A stretch of 21,429 nt of DNA. Origin: JAIBJN01 sp035461525. GTDB lineage: Bacteria; Actinomycetota; Thermoleophilia; Gaiellales; Gaiellaceae. The notes beneath the pieces are model-generated. The model saw nothing but the letters and a program-made list of their open reading frames with translations, was not told where the DNA came from and made no database searches. Shown here in pieces: positions 1 to 6,580 of this stretch. A program made the position numbers and the translations under genes. The stretch covers positions 1-21,429 of the forward strand of contig DATHVD010000029.1 in assembly GCA_035461525.1 (NCBI GenBank). The letters are read 5' to 3'. How positions within the stretch are numbered: the stretch's first letter is position 1; each line of letters starts with the position of its first letter.

Positions 1-963
1 GGCGTGGCCCTGCGGGACCTCCTCCTCGTGGGAGCCTTCCTGCTCGCAGTCGGGTCGGCGCTCAGCGCGGCCGCGCCCAGCTTCGCGGTCTTCGCGGCCG
101 CGCAGGTGCCGATCGGCCTCGCGGTCGCCATCCTCGTCTCCGCGGGAGCGGCCGCCGCCGCCGAGTGGGCGCGCGCGGGCGAGGGCAGGCGCGTCCTCTC
201 CTGGACGCTGATGGGCCCCGCGGTCGCCTGGGTCGTCGGCATGCCCCTCGTCGGGATCGCTGCCGAGCGGAGCTGGAGGCTCGCGTTCCTCGTGCTGCCG
301 CTCGTGGCGAGCCTCGTCGTGGCCGCCGCGCTCGGCGTCTGCCGCAAGGAGCGCCTGCCGGCGCCCCGGCCGCTCGTGCGCCTCGGCGGGCTCCTCCGCG
401 ACCGGACGATCGGCGGCTGGGCTCTCGCCGAGCTGCTCGCCTCGTCCGCCTGGGCCGGGACGCTCGTCTACGCGGGCGCTCTCTTCATCGAGTCCTACGG
501 CACCTCCGTCCCGCTGACCGGCGCGATCCTCGGCGCCGTCGCCGTCGCCTACCTGCCGGGGAACGCCGTCGCCTCCCGGCTCGTCGGCCGCGTCTCCGCA
601 GGGGCGCTCCTGCCGCGCCTCACTCTCGCGGCAGCGGTCCTCGCGGCGCTCTTCGGCGCCGTCCGGCCGTCCCCGCTCGGGAGCGCCGCGATCTTCGCCG
701 TACTCGGCTTCGTCATGGGCGCCCGCACGTTCGCCGGCAGCGCCTACGGCCTCGAGGCGGCCCCCGACCGGAGGCTCGCGGTCATGGGGGTGCGCGCGGG
801 GGCGCTCCAGTTCGGCTACCTCGCCGGCGCGGCGCTCGGGGGCGCCGCCCTCGCCCTGGGCGGCTACCCGGCGCTCGGCGGGCTCCTCGCGGCGCTCCTC
901 GCGGCGGCCTCCGTTCCGTATCTGCTTCTCGTGCGACCCCCCGTCGGTGTCCGCCCGGCGTGA
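1..963 (+). CDS. MFS transporter, 5'-truncated by window edge
   Basis: This is the C-terminal part, about 320 residues, of a major facilitator superfamily permease. It is almost entirely hydrophobic helices separated by short loops, with a basic cytoplasmic loop near residues 113-135 (C-R-K-E-R) as expected between the two six-helix halves. MFS proteins are usually about 400 residues, so roughly 80 N-terminal residues lie outside the window, and the GTG at position 4 is probably not the true start. The stop TGA at 961-963 overlaps the GTG start of the next gene, so the two are probably translationally coupled. The helices are drug-efflux or sugar-efflux like, but no substrate can be assigned. 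The family call is firm; the function is open. Confidence 0.85.
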   Translation, partial: GVALRDLLLVGAFLLAVGSALSAAAPSFAVFAAAQVPIGLAVAILVSAGAAAAAEWARAGEGRRVLSWTLMGPAVAWVVGMPLVGIAAERSWRLAFLVLPLVASLVVAAALGVCRKERLPAPRPLVRLGGLLRDRTIGGWALAELLASSAWAGTLVYAGALFIESYGTSVPLTGAILGAVAVAYLPGNAVASRLVGRVSAGALLPRLTLAAAVLAALFGAVRPSPLGSAAIFAVLGFVMGARTFAGSAYGLEAAPDRRLAVMGVRAGALQFGYLAGAALGGAALALGGYPALGGLLAALLAAASVPYLLLVRPPVGVRPA

Positions 964-1655
964 GCGGCGGGTTGCCCGCGCCGGTCCGGCGCCACCTCGA
1001 GCGGGCGCTGCCGCGGGCCGGCGCCGCTCCGGGCCAGGTGCGGATCGCCCAGGCGGGCAGCATGTGGCAGAAGCCCGGCGGGCGCGAGCTTCGCTTCACG
1101 GCGGAGCAGCGGATCGCCGTCGACCGGGTCGCCTTCTCCTGGCGGGCACGCTTTCCGCTCCTCGGGCCGCTCGCGCTCGAGGTCGTCGACGGGTACGCCG
1201 ACGGCGCCGGACAGCTCGTCGTGCGCGTGCTCGGCATGCCCGTGCAGCGGCAAGGGGGCCCGGAGACGACGAGCGGCGAGGCGCTCCGCTACCTGGCGGA
1301 GCTGCCGTGGGCGCCGCACGCACTGGCGGCGAACGGCGAGCTCGAATGGCGCGAGCTCGACGACCGTCGCGCCGAGGTGGCCGCGACCGTCGCCGGGGAG
1401 CGGCTCGCCGTCGACCTCGAGCTCGACGCGGCCGGCGACGTCGTGCGAGCCTCGTCCCGGCAACGGCTTTTCCAGGTCGGCGCGGGCTGGGAGCCGACCC
1501 CGTGGGCGGGCGAGTTCTCCGCGTACGAGCGCCTCGGCGGCGTCCGCATCCCCACCCGGGCGCAGGTCTCCTGGGAGCTCGAGAGCGGCCCCTTCGTCTA
1601 CTGGCGCGGAGCCGTCACGGGGCTCGAGCTCCTCGAGGAGCCGTTCGCGGCCTGA
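960..1655 (+). CDS. DUF6544/DUF6920-like conserved protein
   Basis: A soluble protein of 231 residues starting at GTG 960, which overlaps the TGA of the upstream MFS gene (GTGA arrangement); this overlap chose the start. No signal peptide or membrane helix is seen. Recognisable features are an early Q-A-G-x-M-W segment, an F-x-A-x-Q strand, W-R-A-R-F, a G-E-A-L-R-Y-L-A-E-L-P-W segment near the middle, and a C-terminal G-G-V-R-I-P-T strand followed by a W-rich end. From memory this order matches a family of actinobacterial and proteobacterial proteins called DUF6544 (also DUF6920), whose function is unknown. The fold looks beta-rich, perhaps lipocalin or LolA-like, but that is inference. Coupling to the MFS gene suggests a shared role. 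Confidence 0.7.
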   Translation: MSGGLPAPVRRHLERALPRAGAAPGQVRIAQAGSMWQKPGGRELRFTAEQRIAVDRVAFSWRARFPLLGPLALEVVDGYADGAGQLVVRVLGMPVQRQGGPETTSGEALRYLAELPWAPHALAANGELEWRELDDRRAEVAATVAGERLAVDLELDAAGDVVRASSRQRLFQVGAGWEPTPWAGEFSAYERLGGVRIPTRAQVSWELESGPFVYWRGAVTGLELLEEPFAA

Positions 1656-2069
1656 TCGCAAGCGGAGCTCTGGGCCCGCCGATCGAGGCACGCGGCTCCG
1701 TCACCCCGAGGGCCGCGTCGCGTGATCGCCCGTCTCGCCGCGCATGCCCGAGAATTCGCGGGTGGAGCGGACGCTCGATCCCGAAGGTGCCCACCCGGCG
1801 GCGCTGCGCCGCCTCGCGAGCTTCGGACGGCGCGTCGGTGCTCGCGCGAGCCGGGCGAGTTCGACCTCGTCGTCTTCTCCTGGTTGCTCTGATGTGTGGA
1901 GCCGGAGGACGTCGTCGACCGCCTGGGCCGGATGCTGGAACTGACCGATCACGGCGAGGAGTCGATCAAGCGGCTCCCCGAGCCGGCGGTGCCTCTCGTC
2001 CGGGCGATCGACTGGCCGTGCGGCGTCCGCGAGCGGAGCCGGCTGCGCCGGCTCCGTCGGTGCTGCTAG
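1656..2069 (+). other. Gene-poor stretch with possible gene remnant
   Basis: No intact gene is supported between the DUF6544-like gene and the convergent methyltransferase. A 57-codon open frame from GTG 1896 to TAG 2067-2069 has plausible protein character (E-D-V-V-D-R-L-G-R-M-L-E-L early, then R-A-I-D-W-P). The same frame also reads sensibly upstream (F-D-L-V-V-F-S-W-L-L) but is cut by TGA at 1890-1892. It could be the tail of a decayed gene. I do not recognise a family. Confidence 0.3.
2034..2056. terminator. GC-rich terminator-like hairpin
   Basis: A perfect 10-bp inverted repeat, CGGAGCCGGC and GCCGGCTCCG, with a three-base TGC loop. It starts 10 nt past the methyltransferase stop on the minus strand. 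There is no T tract, so it is a hairpin terminator or mRNA 3'-end stabiliser by position and stem strength only. It could end the minus-strand operon. Confidence 0.55.
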
Positions 2070-2854
2070 GGCTCCGGCCGGTACGCCTTCACGGTCGTGC
2101 CGCGCGCCCCGAACTTCTCTGCCTTGCGCCTGGTGTCCTCGAAGGCCGAGTTGGCGTAGGTCTCGACGAGGTCGCCGGTCTCGATCCGCTCGAAGCCGTG
2201 CCGGGTGAGGACGCTGGCGTACTCTGCCTCCAGCAGAGCGCCGGCGATTCAGCCCGTCCAGAGGTCGATGTTCCGACGCCCCTCCTCGCTGACCGGCCGC
2301 TGGATGGTGACGTCGGCGATCTGGAGCCGGCCGCCGGGGCGGAGGACGCGGCGGAGCTCCGCGAAGACGGCGTCCTTGTCCGGGATCAGGTCGATGACGC
2401 CGTTCGAGACGACGACGTCGAAGCTCGCGTCGGCGAAGGGGAGGCTTTCGGCCTCGCCGTCGAGGAACTCGACGTTCGCCGCTTCCATCGCCTCCGCGCC
2501 GGCGCGGGCCTTGGCGAGCATCTCCTCGGTCATGTCGATCCCGGTCACGCTTCCCTCGGGCCCGACCATCTGTGCCGCGACGAGCGAGTCGGTCCCCGCC
2601 CCCGAGCCGAGGTCGAGAACGTGCTCGCCCGGCGCGAGCGGCCCGAGGGAGAACGGGTTGGCGACGCCTGCGAACGACTCGGCCGAGACGTCTGGCACCC
2701 GGCCGAGGAGGTCGGCTGGATAGCCGAGGTCGAGCGCCCACGAGCGGCCCGTGGGAAAGATGAAGTCCGTGTCGGGCTCGGCCGAGACTCGCGCGTACGT
2801 CTTCTTGATCTCGCAGCGGAGGGTCTCGACGTCGATGCCGATGTCGACCGCCAT
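2066..2854 (-). CDS. ArsM/UbiE-like SAM methyltransferase, probable selenoprotein (Sec at residue 202)
   Basis: A class I SAM-dependent methyltransferase of 262 residues, reading through one in-frame TGA (2249-2251) as selenocysteine. The SAM-binding motif V-L-D-L-G-S-G-A-G is at 79-87, the acidic D-M-T-E-E-M at 108-113, and post-motif V-V-S-N-G-V-I-D-L at 148-156 with R-V-L-R-P-G-G-R-L at 169-177. The TGA falls in D-L-W-T-G-(U)-I-A-G-A-L, where arsenite methyltransferases have a conserved metalloid-binding Cys. After it, 60 codons continue in the same frame without lesions to TAG at 2066-2068. A SECIS-like hairpin follows the TGA. The two other ArsM cysteines are missing: the G-C-G-N-P position reads G-V-A-N-P (63-67), and S-N-C reads S-N-G. 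The only other Cys is C14. The gene is last in a minus-strand operon, 10 nt after the MFS stop. If Sec is not inserted, the product ends at 201 residues without its C-terminal lobe. A nonsense mutation or sequence error is the alternative. Confidence 0.8.
2216..2242 (-). promoter_or_regulatory. Candidate bacterial SECIS element
   Basis: On the minus-strand mRNA, stem GGCG+CUCUGC pairs with GCAGAG+CGCC. That is six perfect inner pairs, a two-base UA bulge on the 3' side, and four outer pairs. The apical loop is UGGAG, with G at its second base, and begins 16 nt after the UGA at 2249-2251. A short stem-loop just 3' of the UGA with a G in the first two loop bases is the published pattern for bacterial SECIS elements bound by SelB. 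Confidence 0.7.
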
Positions 2855-2864
2855 GCCGAGGACG

Positions 2865-4169
2865 CTAGAGGGTCGTGGAGCGTCGCGCTACCGCGGTCTT
2901 CCGATGCCTCCTATCGGTTCTGCCGATAGGAGGCAGCGGCGGCGCCTCCCGCCCAGTCCAATCCGTCGCCGCGACCCAGAGACCGCTCGCCGCCGTGAGG
3001 CCGGCGACGACGCCGATCGCCCCCTCGGCCCCGACCGCGTCGGCGGCGAAGCCGGCGAGGAGCGCGCCGGCGACGAACCCGAAGTCGCGCCAGAAGCGGT
3101 ACACGCCGACCGCGGGCGCCCGCTCGACCGGGTCGACGGCGTCCGACACGGCGGCGATCAGCGTCGGATACACGAGCGCCGTCCCCGCACCGAGGAGGAC
3201 GGCGGCCGCGAGGGAGAGCGCGAACCGCCCCCCGCCTGCGAGGAGGAGGGCGAGGGCGAGACCCTGCACGAGCATCCCGGCGACGATGAGCGGCTTCCGC
3301 CCCATCCGATCTGAGAGCCAGCCGGTCAGGAGCTGGCCGAGGCCCCAGACGGCCGGGTACACGCCCGCGACGATTCCGATCTGTCCGAGGCTCGCGCCCG
3401 CGGCCGCGAGGTAGAGCGGCACGAGACCCCAGGCCAGCGCGTCGTTGAGGTTGTTGACGAGGCCGGCCTGGGAGCACGTGCGCAGAACCGGCCGGCGCCA
3501 GGTTCCGTGGACGAGAGCGTGACGGAGCGTGGTCGTCGCTGCGTCCGGGCGCCCGTACTCGTCCTGCTCCACGTGGACGTGGCCGCCCGTGTCCCGCACG
3601 AGGAGGGCCGCGACGAGCGTGCCGGCGACGGCCACGATCGCCGCGCCGGCCCAGACGACGGTGCGCGGCGCGACGGCGGCCGCGAGCGCTCCCGTGGCGA
3701 AGGCCGCGAGGGCGACCCCGAGATACCCCGCCGACTCGTTGAGGCCGAGGGCGAGCCCGCGCCTCCGCGGCCCGACCAGGTCGATCTTCATGAGGACGGT
3801 CATCGACCACGCGAGCCCCTGGCTCGCCCCGAGGAACACGTTGGCGAGGATCACGAGCTCCCACCCAGGCGCGAAGGCGATCAGCGGGGCTACCGGCAGG
3901 GCGAGCACCCAGCCGGCGACCAGGAGCCGCTTGCGTCCGGCCCGATCGGCGAGGCCTCCGGCGGCGAGGTTCGCCAGGGCCTTGGCGATGCCGAAGGCGA
4001 CGACGAAGGAGAGGATGGCCGCCCGCGAGGCGAGGCCGAAGTCCTGCTCGCCGACGAGCGGGAGCACGCTGCGCTCGAGGCCGACCATCGCGCCGACGAG
4101 GGCGTTCAGCGCGACGAGCAGGCCGAACTGGTGCGCGTTCGCACGCAGCCCGAGCCGGATCGGCGTCAC
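2865..4169 (-). CDS. MFS transporter
   Basis: A 434-residue major facilitator permease with about 12 helices in two halves. The first-half signature G-G-L-A-D-R-A-G-R-K-R-L and the equivalent second-half G-W-L-S-D-R-M-G-R-K-P-L are both present, the classic MFS loop 2-3 and loop 8-9 motifs. The central loop carries a His/acid-rich stretch (G-H-V-H-V-E-Q-D-E) that could contact a metal, but this is only suggestive. The GTG start at 4169 overlaps the TGA of the upstream metallo-beta-lactamase gene (GTGA), which fixes it. The C-terminal tail (P-P-I-G-R-T-D-R-R-H-R) is basic and is encoded by the palindrome at 2905-2935. Placed between an ETHE1-like enzyme and a methyltransferase, it may export the methylated or sulfur-containing product, or another toxic compound. 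The substrate is unknown. Confidence 0.88.
   Translation of the reverse strand: MTPIRLGLRANAHQFGLLVALNALVGAMVGLERSVLPLVGEQDFGLASRAAILSFVVAFGIAKALANLAAGGLADRAGRKRLLVAGWVLALPVAPLIAFAPGWELVILANVFLGASQGLAWSMTVLMKIDLVGPRRRGLALGLNESAGYLGVALAAFATGALAAAVAPRTVVWAGAAIVAVAGTLVAALLVRDTGGHVHVEQDEYGRPDAATTTLRHALVHGTWRRPVLRTCSQAGLVNNLNDALAWGLVPLYLAAAGASLGQIGIVAGVYPAVWGLGQLLTGWLSDRMGRKPLIVAGMLVQGLALALLLAGGGRFALSLAAAVLLGAGTALVYPTLIAAVSDAVDPVERAPAVGVYRFWRDFGFVAGALLAGFAADAVGAEGAIGVVAGLTAASGLWVAATDWTGREAPPLPPIGRTDRRHRKTAVARRSTTL
2905..2935. promoter_or_regulatory. Perfect palindrome, likely LysR-type operator
   Basis: TGCCTCCTATCGG, a five-base spacer, then CCGATAGGAGGCA: a perfect 13-bp inverted repeat. It contains TATC-N9-GATA, the symmetry and spacing typical of LysR-type regulator half-sites. 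It sits in the last codons of the MFS gene, about 50 nt upstream of the methyltransferase start on the minus strand. The same 16-mer CCGATAGGAGGCATCG recurs at 4968-4983 beside the LysR gene. It could instead be an internal terminator or processing hairpin, but there is no T tract. Confidence 0.5.
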
Positions 4170-4921
4170 GCTTCGACTACGACCCGGCCGGCCCGGTTCG
4201 CCGCCACGATCGCGGCCTGATCCGCGGGAGGCGGGGGCATGTCGACGAGCAGCGCCCGCGCGAAGCTCTCGGCGTCCGGGTGCGCGAGCGCGCGGTTGTG
4301 CGTCCGCTCGAATCCGATCGTCGAGAACGGGTTGGACGAGAGCGATCGGCCGCACACCGACCCGCCGTAGTGGCTCGGATAGACGAGCACGCCGTCGCCG
4401 AGCTCGAGGAGCCGGCCGAGCGAGCCGTGGAGGCGGCGGGCGAGCGGGAGAGGATCGCCGGCGGCGTGCAGATCGGGACGGCCGACGTCGCCGACGAGGA
4501 GCGAGTCGCCCGTGAAGGCGAGCCAGGGCTCCTCGTCGCCGCGACGCCGGTCGGCGACCACGTACGCGTGGTGGGCCGGGGCGTGGCCGGGAGTCGCGAG
4601 CGCTGTGACGACCGTGTTCCCGAGCTCGACGACGTCCCCGTCGGCGAGGGCGACGTGGTCGAACTCGCCGCGGGCGCCGGCGGGGAGGTAGGCCGTGGCG
4701 CCGGTCGCCTCTACGAGGGCGGGCAGGCCGGAGACGTGATCCGCCTGGACGTGCGTCTCGAAGATGGCCACGATCGGTGCACCGATCCGCTCGGCCTCGC
4801 TCACGTACGTCCCCGCGAGCTCGGCGTGAGGATCGACGACCGCGAGCTGCGAGCGGGTGGTGCAGCCGAAGAGGTAGCTCGCGCAAGCCGTCGGCTCGTG
4901 GAGAAAGGGCCGGAGGATCAC
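4166..4921 (-). CDS. ETHE1/glyoxalase II-like metallo-beta-lactamase-fold protein (persulfide dioxygenase-like)
   Basis: A 251-residue metallo-beta-lactamase-fold protein and first gene of the minus-strand operon. The metal motif reads T-H-V-Q-A-D-H at 56-62, so the usual second His of H-x-H-x-D-H is Gln59. Further ligands are P-G-H (H113), F-T-G-D (D139) and Y-P-S-H-Y (H184). ETHE1-type persulfide dioxygenases bind a single iron through the first motif His, the P-G-H His and the G-D Asp. All three are present here (H57, H113, D139), so loss of H59 fits mono-iron chemistry better than a two-zinc glyoxalase II. Asp and Gly around V-G-D-V-G-R-P-D-L are also typical of this family. No rhodanese domain is attached. 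A role in oxidising glutathione-type or other low-molecular persulfides is family-based inference. The stop overlaps the MFS start. Confidence 0.8.
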   Translation of the reverse strand: MILRPFLHEPTACASYLFGCTTRSQLAVVDPHAELAGTYVSEAERIGAPIVAIFETHVQADHVSGLPALVEATGATAYLPAGARGEFDHVALADGDVVELGNTVVTALATPGHAPAHHAYVVADRRRGDEEPWLAFTGDSLLVGDVGRPDLHAAGDPLPLARRLHGSLGRLLELGDGVLVYPSHYGGSVCGRSLSSNPFSTIGFERTHNRALAHPDAESFARALLVDMPPPPADQAAIVAANRAGRVVVEA

Positions 4922-4940
4922 GTGGCCAGGCTAGGGGAGA

Positions 4941-4996
4941 GCCGATACTATGGGCAAGACGAATGTGCCGATAGGAGGCATCGCCATAGCCGATAG
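4941..4996. promoter_or_regulatory. Divergent control region with three GCCGATA repeats
   Basis: GCCGATA occurs in direct orientation at 4941, 4967 and 4989; the last two copies read GCCGATAG and are 22 bp apart, two helical turns. The same element forms the palindrome at 2905-2935. The region spans the start of the LysR gene and the 28-bp gap to the divergent operon, so it is a likely self-binding site of the regulator. Confidence 0.5.
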
Positions 4997-5933
4997 CACG
5001 CTCTCGCGCGTCTGGGACTCGACCCGCCTACGCCTGCTCGTGGAGATCGGGCGGCAGGGCAGCGTGTCGGCCGCGGCCCGCGCGGTCGGCATCGGCCAGC
5101 CGAGCGCGAGCGAACACCTCCGCAAGCTCGAGGCGGCCGCCGGCCAGCGACTCGTGGAGCGGGACGGCCGCGGCAGCCGGCTTACCGAGGCCGGTCGGAC
5201 GCTCGCCGGGCACGCGGCGCAGGCACTGCAGACGCTCGATGCCGGGGAGGAGGAGCTGCGGAGGCTCGCCGGCCTCGAGGCGGGAACAGTCCGGATCGGC
5301 GCCTCGACCACCCCGGGTGTTTATCTCCTGCCGGACACCCTCGGCTGCTTTCGCCGCGACCATCCCAACGTCACGGTCGAGGTCGAGATCGGCTCCACCG
5401 GCGACATCCTCGACCGCCTCCTCGCGGGCGGCGTCCAGCTCGCCCTCGTCGGCGAGGCCGATCCCGACGAGCGCATTCGCCTCGAGCCCTTCCTCGCGGA
5501 CGAGATCGTCGGGGTCGCCCGGCCCGGCGTGCTCGAGCTCCGCGACGGGCGCGCCCGGCTCTCCGACCTGGCGGGGCAGACGCTGCTCGTGCGCGAGGCG
5601 CGCTCGAGCACTCGACGCGTCGCCGACCGCGCCCTTGCCGCGGCCGGCATCTGGCCGGCCCGCGTCTGGGAGCTCGACTCGAGCGAGGCGATCAAGCGCG
5701 CCGCCCGCGAAGGGCTCGGCGTCGCGTTCCTCTCGCGCTATGCGGTCGCCGAGGAGGTGGAGCGCGGGGAGCTGGAGCACTTCCGCCTCGCGGGACGCCC
5801 GGCCATCGTCCGCGAGCTCCACGTCGCCCGCCTCGCCCGCCGCTCCCTCTCGGCGAGCGAGCGCGGCTTCGTCGCCACCCTCACCCGCTGCTGCGCGACG
5901 AGCGAGGCGTACGCGGCCGAGTGCGTCGCCTAG
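4950..5933 (+). CDS. LysR-family transcriptional regulator
   Basis: A DNA-binding regulator of about 327 residues. The winged helix-turn-helix spans about residues 24-85 (L-R-L-L-V-E-I-G-R-Q-G-S-V-S-A-A-A-R, then Q-P-S-A-S-E-H-L-R-K-L-E and R-L-T-E-A-G). The linker helix and periplasmic-binding-like effector domain follow from about 110, beginning V-R-I-G-A-S. The start is uncertain: ATG 4950 or GTG 4965 leave the GCCGATAG repeats inside the coding region. A strong GGAGG at 4974-4978 is followed by no normal start codon, only ATA at 4986 before an ordinary-looking N-terminus (A-D-S-T-L-S-R-V-W-D). The gene is divergent from the MBL-MFS-methyltransferase operon, the usual arrangement for a LysR regulator and its target. 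The effector is unknown; the neighbours suggest a sulfur or metalloid metabolite. The stop overlaps the convergent membrane gene by four bases. Confidence 0.9.
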   Translation: MGKTNVPIGGIAIADSTLSRVWDSTRLRLLVEIGRQGSVSAAARAVGIGQPSASEHLRKLEAAAGQRLVERDGRGSRLTEAGRTLAGHAAQALQTLDAGEEELRRLAGLEAGTVRIGASTTPGVYLLPDTLGCFRRDHPNVTVEVEIGSTGDILDRLLAGGVQLALVGEADPDERIRLEPFLADEIVGVARPGVLELRDGRARLSDLAGQTLLVREARSSTRRVADRALAAAGIWPARVWELDSSEAIKRAAREGLGVAFLSRYAVAEEVERGELEHFRLAGRPAIVRELHVARLARRSLSASERGFVATLTRCCATSEAYAAECVA

Positions 5934-6496
5934 CCGCGCGGCTCGAGGAAGCGGCCCGCGACCCGCCCGAGCGGGGCGAGGACCGACGCGATCCAGAGGA
6001 GCGCGACGGCGAGGCCGAGGAGGCCGACCGCGAGCGCGGCGAGGCGCGCCGGCGCGAGCGGCCCCGGCGGAACGAGCGCGACCGTGATCCCAGCGAGGAG
6101 AAGCAGGATGCCGCCGTTGTAGAGCACCTGCGCCCGCCGCGCCCAGAGGCGGTGGCTGTCGGCGAGGCGGGCCTGCTCCCGCCGGTTCAGGTCGGCGCGA
6201 GCGGGGTCGTCCGCATCCGGCCACCAGCTCTCGAGCTCCGCCGGCGTGACGTGGAAGAGCCGAGCGCACATCGTGCACTGGACGCAGCCGATGAGCGCGA
6301 GGACGGCGCCCATGATCAGAGCGAGGGCGGCATCCGGCCAGCGGAACGCCTGGGTCTCCGTCAGGGTGTAGGCGACGAGGGTGAGGCTGAAGCCGGCGAG
6401 GAGTGGAGCGGCCACCGACCCGAGGCTGTGGATCGCCTCCGGGTGGCCGTACGGCTCGGGCCTGCGCCAGCCGGGCGTTGTCCGCGTCTCGGACAT
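5930..6496 (-). CDS. Small integral membrane protein, unknown function
   Basis: A protein of about 188 residues from ATG 6496 (M-S-E-T-R-T-T-P-G-W). An in-frame ATG at 6550 would add 18 residues of unconvincing, DNA-repeat-like sequence. Four hydrophobic segments are visible in two pairs: two helices starting near V-A-A-P-L-L-A-G-F and A-A-L-A-L-I-M-G-A-V, then two near the C-terminus. Between them lies a soluble loop with a C-V-Q-C-T-M-C cysteine cluster at the end of helix 2, followed by an acidic W-W-P-D-A-D-D segment. This layout recalls Streptomyces proteins annotated only as integral membrane proteins. The cysteine cluster could bind a metal or form disulfides, but this is speculative. 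Convergent and overlapping with the LysR gene at 5930-5933. Confidence 0.7.
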   Translation of the reverse strand: MSETRTTPGWRRPEPYGHPEAIHSLGSVAAPLLAGFSLTLVAYTLTETQAFRWPDAALALIMGAVLALIGCVQCTMCARLFHVTPAELESWWPDADDPARADLNRREQARLADSHRLWARRAQVLYNGGILLLLAGITVALVPPGPLAPARLAALAVGLLGLAVALLWIASVLAPLGRVAGRFLEPRG

Positions 6497-6580
6497 CCTC
6501 GCGTGAGCATCGTGCCGGAGGTCGGCGGCCGCATCCGGGACTCCGCCCATCCCGAATGGGGAGAAAGCCGCGGGCCTCGC

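Noticed and set aside
165..959. Long open frames overlapping the first MFS gene
   Set aside because: Arg/Ala/Pro-rich, typical of antisense or shifted frames in GC-rich genes.
1860..1900. A second in-frame TGA (1890-1892) followed by TGT, as a possible second selenoprotein
   Set aside because: Upstream frame has no recognisable domain, and no SECIS-like hairpin follows; a decayed frame explains it better.
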